Positions 18,701 to 27,000 of a DNA stretch of 64,000 bases are shown piece by piece. The stretch comes from Allopusillimonas sp008369125 (GTDB lineage: Bacteria > Pseudomonadota > Gammaproteobacteria > Burkholderiales > Burkholderiaceae_B). Position 1 is the first letter of the stretch. Each line of letters starts with the position of its first letter. The stretch spans positions 496,001-560,000 of the forward strand of contig NZ_VOAY01000003.1 of assembly GCF_008369125.1 (NCBI RefSeq), in the 5' to 3' direction. The notes below the pieces were generated by a model. The model made no database searches. It was not told the origin of the DNA and saw only the letters and a program-made list of their open reading frames with translations. The position numbers and the translations under genes are program-made.

Positions 18701-20866
18701 ATGACAGAGCGTACGTCTTGCAAACGGCTAAAAGTCGCAACTGAACTGTTTGAATTTGTCGAGCGCGAAGCGCTGCCTGGCACAGGTGTCGCCTCGGACG
18801 CGTTCTGGGCCGGCTTTGATGCCTTGATCCATGACCTTACCCCACGCAACCGCGAGCTGCTTGAGCACCGCGATCGCCTGCAAGCTCAGCTTGACACCTG
18901 GTACCGCAGCAACCCCGGCCCTATTGCCGACATGGCGGCCTACCAGGCCTTTTTGCGCGAAATCGGCTATCTGACCGACGCCCCTGACACGGTGGCCATC
19001 AAAACCGAAAACGTAGACACTGAAATTTCTGCGCAGGCTGGCCCACAGCTTGTTGTTCCCATTACCAACGCCCGTTACGCCCTGAACGCCGCCAATGCGC
19101 GCTGGGGTAGCCTGTACGATGCCCTGTATGGCACCGATGCTATTTCGGAAGACGGTGGTGCCACCCGCGCTGGCGGTTACAACCCCGCTCGCGGCGAAAA
19201 AGTCATCGCCTTTGCCCGTAAGTTTCTGGACGACAGCATTCCCCTTGCAACAGGTTCGCATGCCGACGCCACGGCCTATGTGGTCAGCAACAATACCCTG
19301 CAAGTAACCCTTGCCGACGGCAGCACCACCAAACTGGCTCAGCCTGAGCTGTTCCTGGGCTATCGCGGCGAGCCAGCTGCTCCTGAAGCGCTGGTGTTTC
19401 GCCATCATGGTCTGCACTTTGAAGTCCAGATCGACAAGTCTAGCGCCATTGGCAAGCAAGACAAGGCCGGCGTCAAAGACGTACTGCTCGAGTCTGCCAT
19501 TACCACCATTATGGATTGCGAAGACTCCGTGGCTACAGTTGATGCCGCAGACAAAGTGCAGGCCTACCGCAATTGGCTGGGCCTGATGCAGGGCACGCTA
19601 AGCGAAGAAGTATCCAAGGGCGGTAAAAGCTTTACCCGCACGCTCAACCCCGATCGCGAGTACACCGGTACCGACGGCAAAACACACACACTGCATGGCC
19701 GTTCGCTGATGTTCATTCGCAACGTCGGTCACCTCATGACCAACCCGGCCGTACTCGACGAGCAGGGCAACGAGGTGCCAGAAGGCATCCTCGACGCCGT
19801 CTTTACCTCGCTGATGGCCAAGCATGACCTGCAGCACAAAGGCAACTCGCGCGCCGGCTCCATTTACATCGTCAAGCCTAAAATGCATGGCCCTGACGAA
19901 GTGGCCTTCGCCAACGACTTATTCGCCCGCACCGAAGCCCTGCTGGGCCTGGCACCTAACACCATCAAAATCGGCATCATGGACGAAGAGCGTCGCACCA
20001 GCGTCAACCTCAAGGCCTGCATTGCCGCCGCGCACCAGCGTGTCGCCTTCATTAACACCGGGTTTCTGGACCGCACTGGCGACGAAATGCACACGTCGAT
20101 GGAAGCCGGTCCCATGGTCCGCAAGGGTGACATGAAGAAAAGCGTCTGGATTGACGCCTACGAGCGCAACAACGTGCAAACAGGTCTGGAGTGCGGCCTG
20201 CGCGGCCACGCCCAGATCGGCAAAGGCATGTGGGCCATGCCTGACCTGATGGCTGACATGCTCGAGCAGAAAATCGGCCATCTGAAAGCCGGTGGCAACA
20301 CCGCGTGGGTGCCTTCACCCACTGCCGCCACACTGCATGCTCTGCACTACCATCAACTTGACGTGCAAGAAGTGCAGCGCGGCATGGAAGGCAAATCCGA
20401 GCCATTGCTCGAGAAAATCCTTACCATCCCCGTGGCCACCGACACCAACTGGAGCGCCGAAGAAATCCAGCAAGAGCTCGACAACAACGCACAAGGTATT
20501 CTCGGCTACGTGGTGCGCTGGATCGACCAGGGTATCGGCTGCTCCAAAGTGCCTGACATTCATGATGTCGGTCTGATGGAAGATCGCGCCACACTGCGTA
20601 TTTCGAGCCAGCACATGGCAAACTGGCTGCGCCATGGCATTGTGACTGAAGAGCAGGTTCGTGCAACCTTGGAACGCATGGCGGCCGTGGTCGACAAGCA
20701 GAACGAGGGCGATCCTCTCTATCGCCCCATGGCAGGTAACTTTGATACCTCGTACGCGTATCGTGCTGCATGCGATCTGGTGTTCAAAGGCCGTGAACAG
20801 CCTAGCGGTTACACCGAGCCACTGCTGCATGGCTGGCGCCTGAAGCTCAAGGCCGCTGCGCACTAA
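18701..20866 (+). CDS. glcB: Malate synthase G
   Basis: Condenses glyoxylate with acetyl-CoA to give malate, 721 aa (E. coli GlcB 723). Landmarks are IMDCEDSVATVDAADKV (acidic Mg-binding region), GRSLMFIRNVGHLMTNPAV with the catalytic Arg, GIMDEERRTSVNLKACI, HTSMEAGPMVRKGDMK and the C-terminal plug domain with MANWLRHG. It would use glyoxylate produced by GlcDEF at the start of the window. It stands alone, followed at once by two hairpins, and is divergent from a LysR gene. Confidence 0.97.
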   Translation: MTERTSCKRLKVATELFEFVEREALPGTGVASDAFWAGFDALIHDLTPRNRELLEHRDRLQAQLDTWYRSNPGPIADMAAYQAFLREIGYLTDAPDTVAIKTENVDTEISAQAGPQLVVPITNARYALNAANARWGSLYDALYGTDAISEDGGATRAGGYNPARGEKVIAFARKFLDDSIPLATGSHADATAYVVSNNTLQVTLADGSTTKLAQPELFLGYRGEPAAPEALVFRHHGLHFEVQIDKSSAIGKQDKAGVKDVLLESAITTIMDCEDSVATVDAADKVQAYRNWLGLMQGTLSEEVSKGGKSFTRTLNPDREYTGTDGKTHTLHGRSLMFIRNVGHLMTNPAVLDEQGNEVPEGILDAVFTSLMAKHDLQHKGNSRAGSIYIVKPKMHGPDEVAFANDLFARTEALLGLAPNTIKIGIMDEERRTSVNLKACIAAAHQRVAFINTGFLDRTGDEMHTSMEAGPMVRKGDMKKSVWIDAYERNNVQTGLECGLRGHAQIGKGMWAMPDLMADMLEQKIGHLKAGGNTAWVPSPTAATLHALHYHQLDVQEVQRGMEGKSEPLLEKILTIPVATDTNWSAEEIQQELDNNAQGILGYVVRWIDQGIGCSKVPDIHDVGLMEDRATLRISSQHMANWLRHGIVTEEQVRATLERMAAVVDKQNEGDPLYRPMAGNFDTSYAYRAACDLVFKGREQPSGYTEPLLHGWRLKLKAAAH

Positions 20867-20882
20867 GCCAGGCCAGTAAAAA

Positions 20883-20902
20883 GCGCCCCGTAACAGGGGC
20901 GC
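20883..20902. terminator. First hairpin after glcB
   Basis: Stem gcgcccc (20883-20889) / ggggcgc (20896-20902) with a 6-nt loop, no U-tract. It lies 11 bp before a much stronger terminator. Confidence 0.5.
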
Positions 20903-20912
20903 CTTGTAAGTT

Positions 20913-20942
20913 AAAAGCTGCCGGTTCGCCGGCAGCTTTTTT
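20913..20942 (+). terminator. Rho-independent terminator of glcB
   Basis: 12-bp perfect stem aaaagctgccgg / ccggcagctttt closed by a TTCG tetraloop (20925-20928) and followed by a T run. The A/T ends make it functional for both glcB and the leftward gene downstream. Confidence 0.92.
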
Positions 20943-21028
20943 ACTTGTTGCTTGTGTGATCGGTGCCCTATTGCTTGAGAGCCCCACACTAAAGAACCCA
21001 GGCCTACTGTGCCCGGAGTATTGTCTGC

Positions 21029-22219
21029 TCAACTGCGAACGCGGGCTACGACCTCTTCAAGTTGCGCCAGCATCTGCGTGATTTCTTGCTCAGTCACATT
21101 AAGTGCAGGCATGAAACGCAGCAAGTTGGGACGAGGTGCATTCAACAACAAGCCTTGGGGTTCCCAATCACGCGCCGCCTCGACAATGGCTGGCCCGTCA
21201 TCACGGCCAAGCATGAGCGCCCGCAGCAGGCCGTCGCCACGCTCGCCCTGCATGCCCCATTTGTCAGACAATGCATTCAGGCCATCGGACAGTTGTTTAG
21301 CCCGGGCATTAACGGCGTCAAGAAAACCGGGGGCCATTAACGCATCAAACACGGCCACACCGGCTGCCGTCATAAGAGGGTTGCCGTTATACGTGCCACC
21401 CTGATCGCCATGCACAAAAACAGACACCTCTTCGCGCGCACACAATGCCGCCAAGGGCACGCCAGCGCCTATGCCTTTGCCCAGCGTCATGATGTCGGGC
21501 TGAATATCTGACAGCTCGTAGGCAAACATTTTGCCCGTTCGGCCATAGCCTGTCTGCACTTCATCAACGATGAGCAGCATATTGTGCTCGGTGGTCAGGG
21601 CACGCAGTGCCTGCATGAATTCGTGTGTTGCAGGGATAACGCCCGCCTCGCCCTGTACCGGCTCAAGCATGACTGCCACGGTCTGGTCATCAATAAGCGC
21701 ACGGACTGATTCAATGTCATTGAGGTCAGCCTTGGGGAAGCCGTCTACCTGTGGTGCAAAGATTTTGTCCCAGCCCGGCTTGCCCGATGCCGACATCGTT
21801 GCCAGCGTGCGGCCATGGAAGCTGTGATCAAAGGTAATAATTTTGAAAGCGCCGTTGCGGTTGAGCTGGCCCCATTTGCGCGCAAGCTTGATCGCACCCT
21901 CATTGGCCTCAGCCCCGCTGTTGGCGAAGAACACACGATCAAAACACGAAGCGCCCGTAATACGCTTGGCCAGTGCCATGGACGGCGCGTTATAGAAGGC
22001 CGGCGAAGGGTTGATCAGCGTAGCCGCCTGGTCGTTGATGGCCTTGACCACCTCTGGCGGGCAATGGCCCAGACAGTTGACCGCCCACCCCTGCACAAAA
22101 TCGAGATATCGCTTGCCGTTGTGATCTTCGAGCCATGAACCTTGCCCGCGCACGAAAACCAACTCGGGACGCGAGGTTATTTCCATAAGTGCGTCCACGC
22201 CCGACCGATCGAATGTCAT
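21029..22219 (-). CDS. argD: Acetylornithine aminotransferase-like class III aminotransferase
   Basis: 396 aa, class III PLP enzyme. Visible features are FFANSGAEANEGAIKLARKWG, HGRTLATMSASG, EPVQGEAGVIPA, DEVQTGYGRTGKMFA and the PLP-lysine segment TLGKGIGAGVPLAAL. ArgD converts N-acetylornithine and 2-oxoglutarate to the semialdehyde and glutamate in arginine synthesis. Paralogues in this order of bacteria (ornithine or succinylornithine transaminases) look alike, so the exact substrate is moderately certain. No other arg gene is nearby. Confidence 0.8.
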   Translation of the reverse strand: MTFDRSGVDALMEITSRPELVFVRGQGSWLEDHNGKRYLDFVQGWAVNCLGHCPPEVVKAINDQAATLINPSPAFYNAPSMALAKRITGASCFDRVFFANSGAEANEGAIKLARKWGQLNRNGAFKIITFDHSFHGRTLATMSASGKPGWDKIFAPQVDGFPKADLNDIESVRALIDDQTVAVMLEPVQGEAGVIPATHEFMQALRALTTEHNMLLIVDEVQTGYGRTGKMFAYELSDIQPDIMTLGKGIGAGVPLAALCAREEVSVFVHGDQGGTYNGNPLMTAAGVAVFDALMAPGFLDAVNARAKQLSDGLNALSDKWGMQGERGDGLLRALMLGRDDGPAIVEAARDWEPQGLLLNAPRPNLLRFMPALNVTEQEITQMLAQLEEVVARVRS

Positions 22220-22272
22220 CTTGACTTCCTGTAAAAAAGAGATGGCTGCAGCAAAGCCTGCGAACCGAGATT

Positions 22273-23193
22273 TTAGCGCGTTACACCGCGCACTGCCGTG
22301 AACCTGCCGAGCAGGCGTTGCCCAAATACATTAACCGCCAACCCCGCCATGACCACCACGCCACCCAACCACTGCGCCATGGCCAAGCGCTCACCCAGCA
22401 GCCACGATGACGACAACAGGCCCAGCACAGGTATGAGCAGGCTGAGCGGTGCTACCTTGCTGGCAGGATGGCGTGCCAACAGCCGCCCCCACAGGCTATA
22501 GCCCATTACCGTCGCGACAACGGCCAGGTAGAACACAGCCAGCACACCCACATAGGTGATGTTTTGCAAACTGGAAACAATAGCGGGCGCCCCCTCAAAG
22601 TAAAGTGACAAACCCAGAAAGGGTAGCGGCGGTATCAGCGCCCCCCAGACCACCAGGCTTAGCATATCGAGCTGGCGGGTTCCTTGTGCTGCCATGTTGC
22701 CAGCCCGCTTGACCACGATATTGCCCGTCGCCCATGACAGTGCCGCCAGCAGCGTCAGTGCAAAACCAGTGAGCGTCATCGTGCCCGGGGCCGCCCCGGC
22801 CTGAATCAGGCCCAGGCCCACAGCGGCAACCGCCATACCCAGCACGTTATGCCATCGCACGCCCTCACCCATGAGCACGGCAGCAATAAGCACGGTAAAA
22901 AACGCCTGAGACTGCAAAACAATGGAAGCAAGCCCTGCGGGCATGCCGACCGACATGGCGACGAAAAGAAAGACAAACTGCCCCAGGCTAATGGTTAGCC
23001 CATAGAGAACAATAATGCGCCAGGGAACGGCCGGTCGACGGATGAAAAACACGGCCGGCACTGCCACCAGGCCGAAACGCAATGCACCCAACAGCAACGG
23101 TGGCACTTCGCTCAGGCCCAGTTTGATGACGACAAAATTAAGCCCCCAAGCGGTAATCACCGCAAGCGCTGCCAGCCAATCTTTAAGGGGCAT
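22273..23193 (-). CDS. EamA/DMT-superfamily transporter
   Basis: 306 aa with ten predicted membrane helices in two EamA repeats. Examples are AALAVITAWGLNFVVIKLGL at the start of repeat 1 and ALSWATGNIVVKRAGN at the start of repeat 2. ATG at 23193 is chosen because AAGGAA precedes it; the frame runs 28 codons further up. This family exports amino acids and other metabolites; the substrate here is unknown. It is divergent from the MOSC gene. Confidence 0.85.
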   Translation of the reverse strand: MPLKDWLAALAVITAWGLNFVVIKLGLSEVPPLLLGALRFGLVAVPAVFFIRRPAVPWRIIVLYGLTISLGQFVFLFVAMSVGMPAGLASIVLQSQAFFTVLIAAVLMGEGVRWHNVLGMAVAAVGLGLIQAGAAPGTMTLTGFALTLLAALSWATGNIVVKRAGNMAAQGTRQLDMLSLVVWGALIPPLPFLGLSLYFEGAPAIVSSLQNITYVGVLAVFYLAVVATVMGYSLWGRLLARHPASKVAPLSLLIPVLGLLSSSWLLGERLAMAQWLGGVVVMAGLAVNVFGQRLLGRFTAVRGVTR

Positions 23194-23408
23194 GAATTTC
23201 CTTTTTGCTGCACACGAAACAACCAGTATTATGCGTGAAGAACTCTCGCAAAGTGTCCGTTGCTTCGCCGCTACCATTCAGGAGCAGCTTCAGCGCAGGC
23301 AGATCACTGCCTTATGCCACGGCAGCGAGAAAAACCAGGCCTGCGCCAGGTGCTTGGCCACGTGCGCATACCCGACCGCCGCCTTCTAACTTTGTCACTT
23401 TTGTCATC

Positions 23409-24281
23409 ATGTCTCTCAGCATACTTAGCCTGCACAGCTACCCGGTGAAATCCTGCGCCGGCATTGATCACACCGAAACCACCATCACGGCGCGAGGCCT
23501 GTATCGCGACCGGCAATGGGTCATCGTCGACGCGCAGGGCATATTCATGACGCAGCGCCAGCACGCCCGTATGGCGCTGATACGGCCTCGCTTCCTGAAC
23601 GCTGATCTAATTCTATCGGCCACCGGCATGCCCGAGCTGACCGTGCCGTGGTCTACTGGCAGCCAATCACTTCCTCAGGTCAATGTGCGGATCTGGAAAC
23701 AAGACACCCTGGGTTTCGACGAGGGCGATGCGGCAGCGCAATGGCTTAGCCAGTTTCTCGGGCTGTCTTGCCGCCTTTTGAGGGTTCATCCTGATGCCCA
23801 CCGCGCCGCCAGCCCCCCGCATGTTGATGCCTGGCTGGAGCACAATACAGACTGGGCTGACGGGTTTCCTGCCTCTCACGAGTTCGGTTTTGCTGATGGC
23901 TTTCCATTTTTGATCGCCAACCAAGGTTCCCTTGACGAATTGAACCGCCGCCTGCTGGCCAAAGGGCAGCCCGCCGTACCCATGAACCGCTTCCGCCCAA
24001 ATATCGTGGTGCAGGGCCTGGATGCCTACGAAGAAGATTATCTGACCGGCATGCAAACTGGCGACCTCACCTTTGCATTCGTCAAACGGTGCGCACGCTG
24101 CCCCATCCCCAACATTGATCAGGCGACAGCAGTATCAGCACCCGAGCCAGGCATTACCCTGGCCGAGCACAGGCAGTTTACCGACGGCGTGCTGTTCGGA
24201 GTCAACGCCGTGGTATCTGGCACAGGGCAAAACACCATGATTCGCGTCGGCGATACGGTCGAACTGCACTATGATTTATAA
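23409..24281 (+). CDS. MOSC-domain protein with N-terminal beta-barrel (YcbX/mARC-like)
   Basis: 290 aa from ATG 23409. An N-terminal MOSC_N barrel (SILSLHSYPVKSCAGI, residues 3-18) is followed by a MOSC domain containing FRPNIVVQGLDAYEED and FVKRCARCPIPNID. The conserved Cys in KRCARC is the position that ligates molybdenum in mARC/YcbX. Such proteins bind molybdenum cofactor and reduce N-hydroxylated bases and related compounds; YcbX protects E. coli from 6-N-hydroxylaminopurine. There is no clear ribosome-binding site. It is convergent with dinB across an 8-bp tandem repeat. Confidence 0.85.
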   Translation: MSLSILSLHSYPVKSCAGIDHTETTITARGLYRDRQWVIVDAQGIFMTQRQHARMALIRPRFLNADLILSATGMPELTVPWSTGSQSLPQVNVRIWKQDTLGFDEGDAAAQWLSQFLGLSCRLLRVHPDAHRAASPPHVDAWLEHNTDWADGFPASHEFGFADGFPFLIANQGSLDELNRRLLAKGQPAVPMNRFRPNIVVQGLDAYEEDYLTGMQTGDLTFAFVKRCARCPIPNIDQATAVSAPEPGITLAEHRQFTDGVLFGVNAVVSGTGQNTMIRVGDTVELHYDL

Positions 24282-24299
24282 GGCCAGGCGCCTATGCTT

Positions 24300-24411
24300 G
24301 GTTCACCGGTTCACTGATTTACTGTTTCAGGAGTTCGGTAGTGCCGTAATTCGGTAAATCGGCAATTCGGCAATTCGGCAATTCGGCAATTCGGCAATTC
24401 GGCAATTCAGT
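24300..24411. repeat. 8-bp tandem repeat array between the MOSC gene and dinB
   Basis: Five perfect aattcggc units (24364-24403) are preceded by aaatcggc, aattcggt, agtgccgt and agttcggt, and by still more degenerate 8-mers in the same register back to 24300. They are followed by aattcagt (24404-24411). Divergence rises steadily leftward, so the dinB-proximal end is the recently amplified part. The last two bases of the final perfect ggcaattc plus the next A form the dinB stop codon, so changes in copy number would not alter the protein. Confidence 0.9.
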
Positions 24412-25588
24412 ACAAACTAAGCTGAACAGGTGCTCTGCGCGGGCTGCCATCACCTTCTGGTGTGCTGGACTCCAGGCTGCTTACACGCACCCCCAACAGC
24501 CGAATACGGCTCTGATCAAGCTCTATACGCTTTAAACAAGCACCCGCCGCATGATGGATGGCATCGGCGTCAGCCACGGCATCAGGCAGCGTAAAGTCTC
24601 GCGTTACGGTTCTGAAGTCATGAAAGCGCAGCTTGATACCCACTGTGCGGCCCGTATAACCTTTGCGACGCAGATCACCCTCAAGCTGCTGGCACAGTTG
24701 CTGAAAGATGGCTGAAAGCTCAGCGCGATCGCGATGCACATGCAGGTCACGCTCAAATGTGGTTTCACGGCTGATGGATTTGGGCTCAGAATGTGTGCGT
24801 ACAGGACGGTCATCCTTGCCATGCGCCACCTCGACCAGCCAACAGGCATAAGAAAGCCCGAAGTGACGTTGCAAGAGCTCAGGGCGGGCATGGGCCAGCT
24901 GCTCGACAGTAAGTATGCCCAGGTCACGCAACCGGGCATCAGCCTTGGGGCCTATGCCATTAACCTTACCTACAGGCAGCGGCCAGATCCGCTTCTGCAA
25001 ATCGCCGGGCCCGATAATCGTAATGCCGTCTGGCTTATCAAGCTCTGAAGCGATCTTGGACAACAACTTGTTGGGTGAAATGCCAATTGAACAGTTCAGG
25101 CCAGTGGCATCGCTGACCGCCTGCTTCAGGCGCTGCGCCAATGTGAGAGAGTCTTCAGGGTGGTCGGTAAGATCAATGTAAATTTCATCAACACCCCGGT
25201 CTTCGACCTGCGGGGCAATGTCGGCAACCGCGGCCTTGAACAGCCTTGAATAATGCCGATAAGTGGCAAAGTCTACGGGCAGCAAAATAGCATCGGGCGC
25301 CAGTTGCGCCGCCTTCATCATGCCCATGGCTGAAAACACGCCCAACGCCCGCGCCTCGTAGGTTGAGGTTGTGACCACACCGCGGCCTGTATACCCTCTG
25401 AGCCGATAAAACATACGCTGGCCGTCAGGCAGCGTATGGGGTTGATACCGGCCGCCCGCACCAATGACAACGGGCAGACCGCGCAATTCGGGGTAGCGCA
25501 GCAACTCGACCGACGCGTAAAACGCATCCATGTCGAGGTGGGCTATACGGCGGGGGCGATTGTCAGGGGCGGCAGGCGGAACAGGCAT
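24407..25588 (-). CDS. dinB: DNA polymerase IV (Y-family translesion polymerase)
   Basis: 393 aa. The palm has HLDMDAFYASVEL (catalytic Asp) and DRGVDEIYIDLT (second carboxylate pair); SIGISPNKLLSKIASELDKP and the helix-hairpin-helix region NGIGPKADARLRDLGI follow, then the little-finger domain. It ends PVQLSLY, a likely beta-clamp-binding tail (QLSLY) that would contact DnaN, encoded at 37.9 kb. A LexA box 12 bp upstream indicates SOS control. The DinB family bypasses N2-dG and alkylation lesions, which fits the adjacent divergent tag gene. Confidence 0.96.
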   Translation of the reverse strand: MPVPPAAPDNRPRRIAHLDMDAFYASVELLRYPELRGLPVVIGAGGRYQPHTLPDGQRMFYRLRGYTGRGVVTTSTYEARALGVFSAMGMMKAAQLAPDAILLPVDFATYRHYSRLFKAAVADIAPQVEDRGVDEIYIDLTDHPEDSLTLAQRLKQAVSDATGLNCSIGISPNKLLSKIASELDKPDGITIIGPGDLQKRIWPLPVGKVNGIGPKADARLRDLGILTVEQLAHARPELLQRHFGLSYACWLVEVAHGKDDRPVRTHSEPKSISRETTFERDLHVHRDRAELSAIFQQLCQQLEGDLRRKGYTGRTVGIKLRFHDFRTVTRDFTLPDAVADADAIHHAAGACLKRIELDQSRIRLLGVRVSSLESSTPEGDGSPRRAPVQLSLY

Positions 25589-25599
25589 TATTTTGTTTG

Positions 25600-25615
25600 C
25601 TGTATGTATACACAG
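25600..25615. promoter_or_regulatory. LexA (SOS) box of dinB
   Basis: CTGTATGTATACACAG has the CTG-N10-CAG form and differs from the proteobacterial LexA consensus CTGTATATATATACAG at two positions. It ends 12 bp before the dinB start codon, where a repressor would block transcription or sit in the immediate leader. tag, divergent, starts about 130 bp away and could also respond. Confidence 0.87.
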
Positions 25616-25746
25616 CGATTATAGGCTGTTGTGCCGTCAATGCAGCAGGCATACAGTGCTGTTCTAGAATAGTCACCTATATATCCTCCTATTATTAAGC
25701 AGAGTTGCTGTCCAGCACGCCCTGCATAACCTGTGTTAAGTCCTCT

Positions 25747-26331
25747 ATGAAACGTTGCCACTGGTGCACCAGCGACCCCATTTACACGGCTTACCACGAT
25801 ACCGAGTGGGGCGTACCCTCGTACGATTCTCGGCACTTGTTGGAAAAGCTGGTGCTTGAGGGCTTTCAGGCGGGGCTTTCGTGGATCACCGTACTCAAAA
25901 AACGCCCCCGGTTTCGCGAGGTGTTGTTCAATTTTGATGCGCGTGCCCTGTCAGAAATGTCTGACGATCACATCGAAACCCTTATGCAAGACACCGGCAT
26001 CATCCGCAACCGGCTCAAGCTGCATGCTGCCCGCAAAAACGCCCGCCTGTGGCTGCTTCAGGATGACCCTGTGGCGCTGATGTGGTCGTTTGTAGGGGGT
26101 AGCCCCATCATCAACCACTATGCGCGGCACGAAGATATACCTACGATCACACCCATTGCTCAGGACATGAGTCGAACGCTAAAAAAAATGGGGTTCAAGT
26201 TTGTGGGGCCCACCATTTGCCAGGCCTATATGCAAGGCATAGGGGCGTTTATGGATCACACCACCGATTGCTTTCGACACCAGGAACTGGCTGGGCGAAC
26301 AATCAGCCAGACGCAAAACCCCGACTCATAA
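25747..26331 (+). CDS. tag: DNA-3-methyladenine glycosylase I
   Basis: Base-excision enzyme removing 3-methyladenine from DNA. 194 aa from ATG at 25747. The zinc-binding snap is present: C4 and H17 near the N terminus (MKRCHWC ... YHDTEWG) and the C-terminal His/Cys pair in HTTDCFRH. SWITVLKKRPRFREVL and GGSPIINH are other family markers. It is divergent from SOS-regulated dinB, forming a small alkylation-damage pair. Confidence 0.95.
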   Translation: MKRCHWCTSDPIYTAYHDTEWGVPSYDSRHLLEKLVLEGFQAGLSWITVLKKRPRFREVLFNFDARALSEMSDDHIETLMQDTGIIRNRLKLHAARKNARLWLLQDDPVALMWSFVGGSPIINHYARHEDIPTITPIAQDMSRTLKKMGFKFVGPTICQAYMQGIGAFMDHTTDCFRHQELAGRTISQTQNPDS

Positions 26332-26559
26332 AGCCAGGCCCTCGCTTTGTTAAATCATCGGGCCGCCAGTGGTTGGCAAGACAGGCTGCTCGTTACAGAG
26401 GCATCACAAGGCAAGCTACAGGCATCGAATCGACCTGAGCTGAGTTGAACATGTGGACGACATCTGGTCTAAATGGTTGATTTTCCTTCTGGTTTTGGCA
26501 AATAACGGGTATGCTCGAATAGTCGTCTGACACCAACGCAGTTTCCTCAGGAGCTCACC

Positions 26560-26706
26560 ATGGCCAAAGGCCAGTTACACGGCAACCGCGAAGCCAAGAA
26601 ACCCAAGCAACCTAAAAAACCGGCACCAGTGACCGCGCCGTTCGGGTCTGGCAGCGCCAAAAATGCACAGTCAGGCAGCGATGCCCGCAAGAAGAGCCCA
26701 GGTTAA
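26560..26706 (+). CDS. Small basic protein, 48 aa (MAKGQ/NREAKKPK type)
   Basis: ATG 26560 has a good CAGGAG ribosome site and the frame ends at TAA 26704-26706. The 48 residues are mostly Lys, Pro, Ala, Gly and Ser, with GNREAKKPKQPKKPAP at positions 8-23 and no hydrophobic stretch, so a soluble, probably disordered cationic protein. I recall similar small proteins across proteobacteria, but no function that I know of. A strong terminator 28 bp after the stop supports a real monocistronic gene. Confidence 0.75.
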   Translation: MAKGQLHGNREAKKPKQPKKPAPVTAPFGSGSAKNAQSGSDARKKSPG

Positions 26707-26734
26707 TTACTGACTCTACTTACCAGAATGCAAC

Positions 26735-26766
26735 AGTGGGGCCACAATGTGGCCCCACTTTTTTTT
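26735..26766 (+). terminator. Rho-independent terminator of the 48-aa protein gene
   Basis: 10-11 bp stem agtggggcca(c) / (g)tggccccact with a short loop, followed by eight T. Confidence 0.93.
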
Positions 26767-26940
26767 AACGATTACAGATCAAGTTCGCGATGCGTAATTG
26801 GCCATCGCGCTAAGCGACTGTGGTTCCATCGTGGTGATGCGATTGCTGTGCTTCGAAAGCGGTGCTTTTATAACCGTACTTTCAAGACCTTACTGGCATG
26901 ACAGTGCTTCTGCACGCGACACCAGCAGAGCAACTAACAT

Positions 26941-26992
26941 GACAGCGCTACCGGCGCTGTCCTCGCCCCCAATCTGAGCCACAGAAGCTCAG
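26941..26992. terminator. Two hairpins downstream of the TonB receptor gene
   Basis: gacagcgc / gcgctgtc (26941-26961) and ctgagc / gctcag (26974-26992) lie just beyond the leftward receptor stop at 27001. Neither has a strong U-tract, so termination is possible but not certain. Confidence 0.4.
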
Positions 26993-27000
26993 ACGACACA

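Noticed and set aside
24332..24411. Possible CRISPR array
   Set aside because: Units are 8 bp and contiguous with no spacers; a simple tandem repeat.
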